From positions 1 through 13,380 of the forward strand of contig JANELJ010000018.1 of assembly GCA_024511395.1 (NCBI GenBank): a DNA stretch of 13,380 bases, given 5' to 3'. Positions 1-5,731 of the stretch are shown one piece after another. This DNA is from Gammaproteobacteria bacterium (GTDB lineage Bacteria > Pseudomonadota > Gammaproteobacteria > GRL18). The notes below the pieces were generated by a model. It saw nothing but the letters and a program-made list of their open reading frames with translations, did not search any database and had not been told where the DNA came from. The number at the start of each line of letters is the position of its first letter. Position 1 is the stretch's first letter. A program made the position numbers and the translations under genes.

Positions 1-113
1 TTTTTTGATAATGTGCTACTTTTCATTTGAAGCCTTTTTGTTGATGAATAATTGCCTGAATAACAACTATTTGATCATCAAATTGGCTTCATTTCAATTC
101 CTAAAGATCATAC

Positions 114-572
114 CTATGAATCAATATTATTTGCTGTTAAGAATAGTGATTTTTCAAGAGAAGTAAAAAAGTCCTGATAGGGTTTTGGGTCATTTACTTC
201 TTGTATATTATATTGAGCATTTGCCCTAACAAGAACTTGTTTTTGCCCCCTTTTACGCACTGTAACAGTTATTTTTAATTGATATGCAACATACTCATGC
301 TTACCAAACTTTGTGCCTGAAACTGAGCCAAGAACCAAGTCTGCATTATCTAATACAAAGCCTAAATCTTGTAAGGTTGAAATAACAGAACGAAGAACCA
401 TTGCTTTATCAGATGTATCAAATGCACGAGTTTGGATACTTCTTAATTGAACTTGACTTTTGTCTGTTGCAAGAAGTTGTTTGTTTGGGTTTGTTTGACA
501 ACCTGATAAAATTCCAATAGTAATTATAGCAATAGCCAGGGCTTTAAATTTATTTGTTATTATTATTTTCAT
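114..572 (-). CDS. Small lipoprotein, paralogue of the next gene upstream
   Basis: The product is a predicted lipoprotein of 152 residues and unknown function. A basic N-terminus and hydrophobic stretch lead to the lipobox LSGC with the acylated cysteine at about residue 25, so it should be membrane-anchored and periplasm-facing. The mature part shares a backbone with the protein encoded at 569-1099: both have QTR..DT.D near the start, LQDLGF about 25 residues later, a GTK segment, and YQ.FF..L.KS.FL near the C-terminus. This copy is shorter and lacks the hydrophobic middle segment of its partner. Its ATG overlaps the upstream TGA as ATGA (569-572), which indicates translational coupling. It is the last gene of a three-gene leftward operon. 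Positions 1-113 beyond its stop hold no gene I can support, only short weak inverted repeats. No specific function can be assigned. Confidence 0.85.
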   Translation of the reverse strand: MKIIITNKFKALAIAIITIGILSGCQTNPNKQLLATDKSQVQLRSIQTRAFDTSDKAMVLRSVISTLQDLGFVLDNADLVLGSVSGTKFGKHEYVAYQLKITVTVRKRGQKQVLVRANAQYNIQEVNDPKPYQDFFTSLEKSLFLTANNIDS

Positions 573-1099
573 ATTTTTTGTCCTTCGAGAAATACTGATT
601 TAGAAAGTTTAGAAAAGAATTCCTGATAAATTTCTAGATCTGAAATTGTTTCTGCTTTAGTTACTTGATTTTCAGTATTCCACACTATTCTTTGAAAAGT
701 TGCTCGTACACGTATCTTATTTCCACTTGAGTTTGGTGATACAACAATTGCAATTTTAAGTTTTTGATTCTTATCTATCGCCATTACACCGCCACCAAGA
801 AGAGCTAGTACTACAGCAGCAGTCACTTGAACTGCATCAGTTGCATCTCTATCTTTTGTCCCAAACAAAAAACCCAATTTGGTTTCTGATTCATCTATAC
901 TAAACCCTAAGTCTTGCAAAATTCCAGCACAAGCAGATAATATCATTTCCTCATCATTGGTATCATATAGTCTTGTCTGAATTTGCCTATCTTCAAGGCT
1001 TGTTGGACTGAGAGCAAGAGCTTCCTTGGGTATTGTTTGTTGGCATCCCTGGGTAAGGAGCAAAAACAAAACAACACTTAAGATAGATAATTTATTCAT
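569..1099 (-). CDS. Lipoprotein with hydrophobic central segment, paralogue of downstream gene
   Basis: A predicted lipoprotein of 176 residues: short hydrophobic signal, cysteine at about residue 19 (TQGC, a slightly atypical lipobox). The mature protein carries RQIQTRLYDTND, then ILQDLGFSIDES, a GTKDRD segment, and a hydrophobic Ala/Leu/Gly-rich stretch at about 90-107 that could be a membrane segment or a buried strand. The C-terminal half ends in IYQEFFSKLSKSVFLE. This architecture matches a family of hypothetical proteobacterial lipoproteins of unknown role. The gene lies 18 bp after the BamE-like gene and overlaps the next gene by 4 bp, so the three are one transcription unit. Upstream of the ATG there is only a weak AAGAG-like ribosome site, so translation may depend partly on coupling. 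Paralogy with the 114-572 product suggests tandem duplication followed by loss of the hydrophobic segment in one copy. Confidence 0.88.
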   Translation of the reverse strand: MNKLSILSVVLFLLLTQGCQQTIPKEALALSPTSLEDRQIQTRLYDTNDEEMILSACAGILQDLGFSIDESETKLGFLFGTKDRDATDAVQVTAAVVLALLGGGVMAIDKNQKLKIAIVVSPNSSGNKIRVRATFQRIVWNTENQVTKAETISDLEIYQEFFSKLSKSVFLEGQKI

Positions 1100-1117
1100 G
1101 AAATAAGCTCTTAGATT

Positions 1118-1561
1118 TTAGAAACGTGACGTATGGTATGCAAAATCCCTAACTCGAGAGTTTTTATCAAACTTTATAATAACTGTTAGAGTTCTTTGTG
1201 AAGTGGAAGATGCTCCTGTTGATTTACTATAACTTCCACCACCACCAGCAATAGATCCACCCCATCCAAGTATAAGTATACTTATACCACCTTTAGAAGT
1301 TGAATATGCTGTTTCGGTAGAAAGCTTGTCATATATCCAAACCTCTCTTCTCTCTTCATCTGTTGAAACGATATTTGGTGAACCTAAAGATGCTACAACT
1401 TCAGCACCTGACATTCCGACTTTAATTTCTTTTTGGACTGTGCCAACTGTAACTCTCTCCCCTTCATTATTTGAAACAGCTTGCCTATGTTCTCCAACGG
1501 ATACACAACCTGATATTAATCCAAGAGTTATTAAGGTTATTGTTGTAATTCTTTTTTTCAT
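1118..1561 (-). CDS. BamE/OmlA (SmpA)-like small lipoprotein
   Basis: Lipoprotein of 147 residues from the ATG at 1561. A longer in-frame reading from a TTG at 1573 is possible, but GGGA lies about 7 bases before the ATG and the signal peptide begins naturally with MKKR. The lipobox is ISGC with Cys19. The mature part contains a BamE/OmlA-like motif: a short basic region, KVGMSGAEVVASLGSP, an acidic stretch and then EVWIYDK, the usual GM..x.V...LG.P....WxY pattern. A Gly/Ser-rich segment follows (about residues 95-120), then a final strand (TVIIKFDKNSRVRDFAYH). In BamE the domain supports outer-membrane protein assembly, but many stand-alone relatives are uncharacterised. The Gly-rich insert and operon partners make this unlikely to be the housekeeping bamE. 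It is the first gene of the operon driven from 1625-1653. Confidence 0.85.
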   Translation of the reverse strand: MKKRITTITLITLGLISGCVSVGEHRQAVSNNEGERVTVGTVQKEIKVGMSGAEVVASLGSPNIVSTDEERREVWIYDKLSTETAYSTSKGGISILILGWGGSIAGGGGSYSKSTGASSTSQRTLTVIIKFDKNSRVRDFAYHTSRF

Positions 1562-1624
1562 TAGTGTTCCCAAATAATAAAATGCAGGGTTTTATGGTTA
1601 AACATTTAGTGTCAATTCGTATAA

Positions 1625-1653
1625 ATTATAGATAACTAAAGAGCTTCTTGCAA
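1625..1653 (-). promoter_or_regulatory. Sigma70-type promoter of the lipoprotein operon
   Basis: On the minus strand TTGCAA (1653-1648) is followed by a 17-bp spacer and a perfect TATAAT (1630-1625). Transcription would start near 1618, leaving a leader of nearly 60 bases before the ATG at 1561. A TTGACA at 1615-1610 has no good -10 at a suitable distance and is less likely to be used. Confidence 0.6.
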
Positions 1654-1663
1654 AATTATGAGA

Positions 1664-1804
1664 CTAAATTGTTAAAATCAGCGCACGAATCACTCTGGTT
1701 AGCAGGTTCCTAAATTTTTCTCTGTGATTGTGTTCAGCTATATGGCAGAGTTCATGTAAAAGAACATAGTCAATACATTCTTTAGGCGCTTTAACCAGGT
1801 GGGG
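1664..1804 (-). pseudogene. C-terminal remnant of a YgjP-like (DUF45) zinc metallopeptidase
   Basis: The reading frame contains HLVKAPKECIDYVLLHELCHIAEHNHREKF, quoted here only as its key parts: a KAP.ECIDYV lead-in, the HELCH zinc motif (HExxH) and the downstream NH ligand region. This is the signature of the YgjP/DUF45 family, whose full members are around 230 residues; only about the last 45 residues remain. The open frame continues upstream to 1864, but that part is IS-derived sequence, so the apparent N-terminus is artificial. The C-terminus also departs from the family after LLTRV, where a Met-Pro-Asp/Glu-Trp type ending is expected, suggesting a second lesion or drift. DUF45 genes often accompany type I restriction loci, but none is visible here. 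I call it non-functional. Confidence 0.75.
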
Positions 1805-1853
1805 GGTAATCCCCCCATTTATAAAGCAATTCATAAATAGAGGTTTTGCATAA

Positions 1854-1944
1854 GTCTTATCCACATATCCATAGGTCTGCCTGTTGTTGAGACCTTCAGG
1901 TTTATCTCACTGACAGGCTTGGCCTGTAGGTATGTGGATAAGAC
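1854..1944. repeat. Inverted repeat in IS 3' end carrying two DnaA-box-like sequences
   Basis: GTCTTATCCACATA at 1854-1867 is repeated in inverted form as TATGTGGATAAGAC at 1931-1944. Inside the loop are further short inverted pairs (GCCTGT/ACAGGC and GGTCT/AGACC). Each 14-bp arm contains TTATCCACA, which matches the DnaA-box consensus TTATNCACA. The same arrangement recurs in copy B at 13132-13230. It may be a 3' hairpin of the IS message or a host-factor site. Confidence 0.7.
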
Positions 1945-1959
1945 GGTTTAAATTGTTTT

Positions 1960-2050
1960 CTAACAGGCTAAAGCCAATTTTTGCCTGGGTGGTACTCCAC
2001 CGATAGCCGTATGGGGTCGTTCATTATTATAACTCCATTTCCAGCATGTT
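1960..2050 (-). pseudogene. IS3-family transposase, last ~30 codons only
   Basis: In the frame ending at the TAG of 1962-1960 the translation reads WKWSYNNERPHTAIGG followed by VPPRQKLALAC. The YNxERPHxAxGG..P signature is the typical C-terminus of the IS3-family orfB transposase (DDE recombinase). No catalytic residues are present. A different frame across this segment supplies the artificial C-terminus of the adjoining integrase remnant. Confidence 0.8.
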
Positions 2051-2759
2051 TGCCGGTAAAGAAACGCAACGTATAATAGTTGCGATAGTCACTGCGTACC
2101 GTATTAAGAATTTGCTGTACCTCTGTAATGGTAAACGGCTCCACATCGGTTTTGGGCACCTTAAGGGGTTTAATATTGCGATAAGGCGTGTTAAATTCAT
2201 ATCGGTCGGCTTCTTCATTAAGGATTTGCCGTAATGGCATCATAATCGCGTTAATGCGTTTTGGTGAGAGTGTGGCTGCTTTTCGGCCGGGTACTTTGGC
2301 GAGTGTTGACCGAAAAGCCAGAATCTCAGCCTTTTTGATTTGGCTGACCACCTTATCTTCAAAGACAGGGCGTAAATGCCCGTCAATGATATTGGTGACT
2401 GTCCTGCGGTGGCTTTTACGCCAGCCGATTTCATTTTCTAAAACCCAGATGTCAGCAAACTCCCCGAAAGTGGGATGGTTGGTATCAGTTTGTGTTTCTG
2501 CATTTTGAACCGGAACCTGGCTAACCTGAGTGGTGCTGGTACTGGTTTGCGCTTTCAGGTTTTTGCTATTGGGGAAATAGCGGGCATAGTCAAATGTGCC
2601 GTCTGCTATTTCCTTTTCAATTCGTTTCAGAACCGTTTGCATTTTCTTTTTGTTGGCTTTGGTGTCTTTTAGCAGAGTGTATTCTTGAAATCTTATGGCT
2701 TTGTAGTGAAAGTCAAAAAATAAGTGGCCGGTTTCTTTTACCTTTCGTATGCTACCCAT
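1968..2759 (-). pseudogene. Tyrosine integrase (DUF3596 arm domain), truncated before the active site
   Basis: The start is the ATG at 2759, because GGAGG lies 6 bases upstream; the open frame runs further upstream (to 2903) but that part belongs to another frame's gene. The N-terminal arm-binding domain begins MGSIRKVKETGHLFFDF and includes GTFDYARYFPNS, typical of DUF3596 integrases. A low-complexity Thr/Gln linker follows, then the SAM-like core-binding domain (TFGEFADIW to about IKPLKVPKTD), then the beginning of the catalytic domain (YYTLRFFTG). Normal members continue Met-Arg-x-Gly-Glu, giving the first catalytic Arg. Here homology stops after FFTG at about 2052 and the sequence enters IS copy A, adding a nonsense tail to the stop at 1968. 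All catalytic residues (Arg, His-x-x-Arg, Tyr) are missing, so it cannot recombine DNA. It overlaps the excisionase-like frame by 8 bp. Confidence 0.85.
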
Positions 2760-2967
2760 TACAAACCTCCCCATTTCCCATTGGAATTGATAAAGGATTG
2801 CTTTCAGTGGTATTGAGCATATCCTCTTCGATTCTTTCCCAGAGAAATAAAATTTTTCTACCACCAAAAGGGCGAATATAGTGTGTACCTTCAATAAGTA
2901 CACTGTCTTTTAACCGTTCTCTTATAGTTCTTATGTCGTATTTAATTTTCTTGGATAGTTCTGCAGT
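2752..2967 (-). pseudogene. Excisionase-like small DNA-binding protein, damaged 5' end
   Basis: A frame hidden behind the integrase reading encodes about 71 residues: TAELSKKIKYDIRTIRERLK, then DSVLIEGTHYIRPFGG and RKILFLWERIEEDML with a short tail. A helix-turn-helix lead followed by G.HY.R..GRKILF.W is typical of excisionase/regulator genes immediately upstream of DUF3596 integrases, and its stop overlaps the integrase start in the usual way (ATGGGTAG). No standard start codon precedes the conserved part. In frame, an ATG at 2982 is followed three codons later by TAG (2970-2968) inside the palindrome, so the natural 5' end has been lost or interrupted. It may still be expressed from a rare start such as ATT, but I consider it broken. 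Confidence 0.65.
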
Positions 2968-3017
2968 CTATAATAAAGCCATGTCTATCTGATAGGCATG
3001 GCTTTATTATAGACTGC
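2963..3017. repeat. 55-bp near-perfect palindrome between divergent excisionase and RHH genes
   Basis: Perfect 21-bp arms (2963-2983 and 2997-3017, beginning GCAGTCTATAAT) flank a core that pairs for five more bases (CTATC/GATAG) around a single central T at 2990, with one mismatch (2984/2996). It overlaps the 5' end of the excisionase-like frame and lies in the control region of the divergent RHH gene. It could be an operator, a hairpin or an inverted duplication formed during rearrangement. Confidence 0.85.
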
Positions 3018-3057
3018 TAGACAAGGTTGTCAAGCTTTTTGTGTCTAATTAGTAGAC
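2966..3057. promoter_or_regulatory. Array of TAGAC/GTCTA half-sites, candidate RHH operator
   Basis: Six TAGAC or inverse GTCTA pentamers occur in 92 bp: 2966-2970, 2983-2987, 3010-3014, 3018-3022, 3043-3047 and 3053-3057. The last pair forms GTCTA-ATTAG-TAGAC inside the predicted promoter spacer of the RHH gene. RHH repressors bind tandem short half-sites of this size, so autoregulation is a reasonable inference; no binding data exist. Confidence 0.45.
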
Positions 3058-3067
3058 GTGATATGAT
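3039..3067 (+). promoter_or_regulatory. Predicted promoter of the RHH regulator gene
   Basis: TTGTGT (3039-3044) and TATGAT (3062-3067) are separated by 17 bp, with two TAGAC-type half-sites in the spacer. A start near 3074 would leave a leader of about a dozen bases containing the GGAGG ribosome site. The spacing is good but the -35 is weak. Confidence 0.4.
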
Positions 3068-3086
3068 TTCAAAAATGGAGGTGCCT

Positions 3087-3263
3087 ATGGAACGAACTCA
3101 GATCAACGTCAGACTATCTACAAAATTGCTGGAATTAATGGATAAAAAAAGAATGGAGTTACAGCCAGAATTAGGAAAAATTCCAACTCGTTCAGATATT
3201 ATGAGGTATGCGTTAGAAAAATATTTAAAATTAAACAGTAGTGAAACAGAATCAGAAAATTAG
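3087..3263 (+). CDS. Ribbon-helix-helix (MetJ/Arc-type) transcriptional regulator
   Basis: A 58-residue protein starting at the ATG of 3087, chosen over an upstream in-frame codon at 3027 because GGAGG lies 5 bases before it and the RHH strand follows at once. TQINVRLSTKLLELMDKK is the DNA-contacting beta strand plus first helix; PTRSDIMRYALEKYLK is the second helix, with the S-D-I-x-R-x-A pattern of the family. The tail is short and acidic. Proteins of this size act as dimers on tandem half-sites, as plasmid or phage-type repressors or antitoxins. No toxin gene is adjacent; the divergent neighbour is an excisionase-integrase pair, so control of that module is the likely role. The TAGAC/GTCTA array just upstream is the obvious candidate operator. 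Confidence 0.8.
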   Translation: MERTQINVRLSTKLLELMDKKRMELQPELGKIPTRSDIMRYALEKYLKLNSSETESEN

Positions 3264-3310
3264 ACCGAAGGTCAAATTGAAGATTGTCAGGAACTTTGAA
3301 AAATCAACTT

Positions 3311-3329
3311 GGGCCATGGACGGGCCATG
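3311..3329. repeat. Tandem GGGCCATG direct repeat near tRNA 3' side
   Basis: GGGCCATG occurs at 3311-3318 and 3322-3329, an 11-bp period (about one helical turn). It lies between the integrative-element genes and the tRNA terminator. The period and place would suit an integrase arm-type or accessory binding site, but this is only a suggestion. Confidence 0.35.
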
Positions 3330-3349
3330 AGAATTTTCGAACAGGCATA

Positions 3350-3381
3350 AAAAAGCAGAGGCTTCTAAGTCTCTGCTTTTT
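3350..3381 (-). terminator. Rho-independent terminator of tRNA-fMet (possibly bidirectional)
   Basis: Perfect 11-bp arms (3350-3360 and 3371-3381, core GCAGAG/CTCTGC) surround a 10-base loop. Read on the minus strand the stem is followed by a run of T, starting 12 bases after the tRNA CCA. On the plus strand the arm also ends in T5, so it may stop transcription from the RHH gene. Confidence 0.85.
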
Positions 3382-3392
3382 CTAAAGAAATT

Positions 3393-3469
<77 letters not shown>

Positions 3470-3482
3470 ACTGATGGAGGGT

Positions 3483-3510
3483 ATTATACGGTCTTTTTTT
3501 CAAGATGCAA
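3483..3510 (-). promoter_or_regulatory. Promoter of tRNA-fMet
   Basis: On the minus strand TTGCAT (3510-3505), a 16-bp spacer and a perfect TATAAT (3488-3483) lie 13 bases before the mature tRNA 5' end. The rest of the interval to 3663 is AT-rich and holds nothing I can name. Confidence 0.75.
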
Positions 3511-3663
3511 GGGGTATTTAATAAATTGGTAATATTTATTCTAATAGAAAAAAACAGGCTTAAAGCAGTATTATTCTGTGCATAGCATGACATAATAACA
3601 GTGGTATTTTAGCTGCTATAAAGAAAAACTGCCTTTTTTGAGTTTTATTAATCGTAAATTTTA

Positions 3664-4198
3664 ATGAAAAAACCACATTTTAAACACTTTTTCCTACTTT
3701 TGAGCGTATTTTCTGTTCTTCTGGTAGCAGGTGTTCCTGCTGCAATGGCTAATTCTACACTGGCACGTTGTGATATTTATAAAAAAGGCAATTAACGGGG
3801 TGGTTACGGGAGCTGAAGTGGCGGATTTAAATGCTGACGGTTATCCGGAAATATACATATATACCTATTTTACCGGTAATGGCAGTTATGGTGATGTGGT
3901 GGCTTATAGTGCCAATAATAAAAAATCATTAAGTTCCGTTTATTTACCACCTTTAAGCAATGATAATAAAATATCCAGTGGTTATAGAGGTTATGATGAA
4001 TTTACTATCATTGAAAATAGTCTTGCCAGACACTTCCCGATTGATACTGTTTACAATACAGTGAAAGGTATGAATAATAAGCCCACCAATGATATGATGC
4101 GCTAGGTACAGTACAAACTGCTCAGGGGTGAGGCCGGCTGGCAGTTGCAGGCCGTAAAAGTAACGGATTTTCAGGTTAAAAACAGACACAAAAAATGA
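3664..4198 (+). pseudogene. Periplasmic PliI-like (lysozyme inhibitor family) protein, frameshifted and with internal TAG
   Basis: From the ATG at 3664 a clear signal peptide is encoded (MKK..., hydrophobic LLLSVFSVLLVAG, AMA cleavage-like end), then the frame meets TAA after KKGN at about 3793. The next frame, open from about 3731, carries the body: TGAEVADLNADGYPEIYIY, TGNGSYGDVVAYSANN, KKSLSSVYLPPL and a C-terminal strand. The shift lies at or near an A6 run (about 3780-3786). The second frame stops at TAG (4103-4105) but continues in register with VQYKLLRGEAGWQLQAVKV to a TGA at 4196-4198. The DLNxDGYPE and GSYG motifs recall PliI-type periplasmic lysozyme inhibitors; the assignment is tentative. 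The TAG sits in CTAGG, and CAG (Gln) fits the family-like RQ.QYKL context. Its final TGA overlaps the rmlC ATG, suggesting the intact gene was coupled to rmlC. Confidence 0.7.
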
Positions 4199-4770
4199 AA
4201 TATACAAAAACAGCTATTGCTGATGTTATCTTAATTGAGCCTAAAGTATTTGGTGATGAACGGGGGTATTTTGTTGAGACCTTTCGGGCCGACACTTTTG
4301 AGGCGGAAACCGGCATTAAAACGGCCTTTGTACAGGATAATGAATCCCGCTCCAGTTATGGAGTTTTAAGAGGACTGCATTATCAGCTACCCCCTCATGT
4401 CCAAAGCAAGCTCGTTAGAGTTATTGAAGGGCGGGTACTGGATGTGGCGGTGGATATTCGAAAAGGTTCGCCCACCTTCGGTCAGCATGTTTGTGAGGAA
4501 TTATCGGCTGAAAATAAACACCAGTTGTTTATCCCCAGAGGTTTTGCTCATGGTTTTGTGGTGCTGTCAGAAACAGCGATTTTTTCCTATAAAGTAGATA
4601 ATTACTACTCCCCTGAATGTGATCGGGGCATAAAGTTCGATGATCCTCTGCTTGGGATTGACTGGAAAATTGCGGCTTCTGAGCTGGTTTTATCAGATAA
4701 TGATAAAACCCAGCCATTATTGCAGGATGCGGTTGATCTGTTTGACTATTCCAATAACTTATACGACTGA
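4195..4770 (+). CDS. rmlC: dTDP-4-dehydrorhamnose 3,5-epimerase
   Basis: RmlC (RfbC) converts dTDP-4-keto-6-deoxyglucose to dTDP-4-keto-L-rhamnose in the cytoplasm, the third step of dTDP-L-rhamnose synthesis. The 191-residue length is normal. Recognisable cupin-fold motifs in order are FGDERGYFVETF (about 20-31), FVQDNESRSSYGVLRGLHYQ (about 45-64, with His62 the likely catalytic base), GRVLDVAVDIRKGSPTFG, FIPRGFAHGFVVLSE (about 112-126), YKVDNYYSPECDRGI and the DDPLLGIDW segment. The start overlaps the TGA of the broken PliI-like gene, and no clear ribosome site precedes it, so expression may have relied on coupling. rmlD follows after 5 bases. rmlA and rmlB are absent from the window and may be elsewhere. 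Confidence 0.95.
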   Translation: MKYTKTAIADVILIEPKVFGDERGYFVETFRADTFEAETGIKTAFVQDNESRSSYGVLRGLHYQLPPHVQSKLVRVIEGRVLDVAVDIRKGSPTFGQHVCEELSAENKHQLFIPRGFAHGFVVLSETAIFSYKVDNYYSPECDRGIKFDDPLLGIDWKIAASELVLSDNDKTQPLLQDAVDLFDYSNNLYD

Positions 4771-4775
4771 GATTT

Positions 4776-5669
4776 ATGAAATTACTGATTACCGGAGCTA
4801 AAGGACAGGTTGGCAGCGAGCTGGTAAAGGACGCTCAGGCCAGAGATTATGAGGTGTTTGATTTCGGCTCTCGTGAGCTTGATATCACCAATTTTAAGCA
4901 ACTGATGCAAAAAGTTGAGCAAATACGTCCGGATGTCATTATCAATGCAGCAGCTTATACCGCTGTAGACAAAGCGGAACAGGAGTCTGAGTTGGCCTAT
5001 GCAGTAAATGCCTTGGGCAGTGAAAACCTGGCCAAAGCCAGTAAACAACAGACTATTCCCCTGCTGTATATTTCTACAGACTATGTCTTTGATGGCGAAA
5101 AAGACACACCCTATACGGAAATGGATCAACCTAACCCTACCGGAGTTTACGGAGCATCGAAGCTGCAGGGAGACCAGGCCATTGAGGCCATCTGGTCTAG
5201 GCATATTATTCTGCGGGTGAGCTGGGTATTTGGTGAGCAGGGCAATAATTTTGTCAAAACCATGCTCAGACTGGCGGAACAACGGGATGAATTGAGCATT
5301 GTTAATGATCAGTTTGGTGCTCCAACATCGGCGAGAGCCATTAGTCAGAGTCTGCTGTCCATTCTGGAAGCAGATAATTTTAATCAACCTGACTTTCTCT
5401 GGGGTACCTACCACCTGCAAAGTGAGCCAGGTGTTACCTGGTTTGAATTTGCCAGAGAGATATTTAAACAGGCAGAAAAGCTTGGTTTGATTAATAAGAC
5501 TATGAAGTTGAACCCGATCTCTTCCTCAGAGTTTCCTACCCCAGTTAAACGTCCGGCTAATTCCAAACTGGACGGTATTAAACTAAAGCAGAATTTTGCT
5601 CTTAAACCCGTGCAGTGGCAGGATGATTTACAGCAAATGCTAAAAAATATGTCCGCTATTACTTCCTGA
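4776..5669 (+). CDS. rmlD: dTDP-4-dehydrorhamnose reductase
   Basis: RmlD (RfbD) reduces dTDP-4-keto-L-rhamnose to dTDP-L-rhamnose with NAD(P)H, the last step of the pathway. The protein has 297 residues, the usual size. The Rossmann nucleotide motif TGAKGQVG is at about 6-13, DVIINAAAYTAVDKAE at about 53-68, STDYVFDGE at about 100-108, and the short-chain dehydrogenase YGASK pair with Tyr125 and Lys129 is intact. VSWVFGEQGNNFVKTML and the ND.FG.PT substrate segment are also present. It lies 5 bases after rmlC with a GAG ribosome-site element. The codon pair TCT AGG at 5196-5201 forms a CTAGG that would be silent relative to TCC AGG. Confidence 0.95.
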   Translation: MKLLITGAKGQVGSELVKDAQARDYEVFDFGSRELDITNFKQLMQKVEQIRPDVIINAAAYTAVDKAEQESELAYAVNALGSENLAKASKQQTIPLLYISTDYVFDGEKDTPYTEMDQPNPTGVYGASKLQGDQAIEAIWSRHIILRVSWVFGEQGNNFVKTMLRLAEQRDELSIVNDQFGAPTSARAISQSLLSILEADNFNQPDFLWGTYHLQSEPGVTWFEFAREIFKQAEKLGLINKTMKLNPISSSEFPTPVKRPANSKLDGIKLKQNFALKPVQWQDDLQQMLKNMSAITS

Positions 5670-5677
5670 TCAAATAA

Positions 5678-5705
5678 TTGCTAAAATAGCGCAGTTAATC
5701 ATAAT
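5678..5705 (+). promoter_or_regulatory. Possible promoter of the carbamoyltransferase gene
   Basis: TTGCTA (5678-5683), a 16-bp spacer and CATAAT (5700-5705) lie in the 62-bp gap after rmlD. Alternatively the gene is simply co-transcribed with rmlCD. Confidence 0.35.
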
Positions 5706-5731
5706 CATTACTGCCGTAGAAGGAATAATTA

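Larger units (their letters stand above)
1805..2050 (-). mobile_element. Truncated 3' end of an IS3-family insertion sequence (copy A)
   Basis: This 246-bp block is nearly identical to 13083-13336. It holds the last codons of a transposase, a 3' non-coding segment with a long inverted repeat, and an end reading GGTAATCCCCCC at 1805-1816. Copy B continues into more transposase sequence beyond the shared block, whereas copy A stops at 2050 inside an integrase gene, so copy A is a remnant left by deletion or recombination. Differences from copy B: copy B has an extra tandem ACATATCCA, and there are a few substitutions. It separates the metallopeptidase remnant from the integrase remnant. Confidence 0.8.

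Noticed and set aside
1326..1577. Rightward 83-codon open frame opposite the BamE-like lipoprotein gene
   Set aside because: It is the antisense shadow of a convincing lipoprotein gene and has no ribosome site or family-like motif.
1664..1864. Complete 66-residue metalloprotease
   Set aside because: The first ~20 codons are IS sequence shared with 13083-13140, so the start is artificial and the gene is a remnant.
1857..1941. TTATCCACA pairs as part of a replication origin
   Set aside because: They lie inside a repeated IS end with transposase codons on one side, with no AT-rich unwinding region or dnaA/rep gene nearby.
2594..2881. Rightward frames opposite the integrase and excisionase
   Set aside because: Cys/Phe/Leu-rich translations typical of reading the wrong strand; the opposite strand encodes clear integrase motifs.
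2760..2903. N-terminal extension of the integrase to 2903
   Set aside because: The extension runs through the excisionase-like frame; GGAGG six bases before the ATG at 2759 and the MGSIRK family start decide otherwise.
4782..5420. Leftward 212-codon open frame inside rmlD
   Set aside because: rmlD on the plus strand has all catalytic and cofactor motifs; the antisense frame has none.
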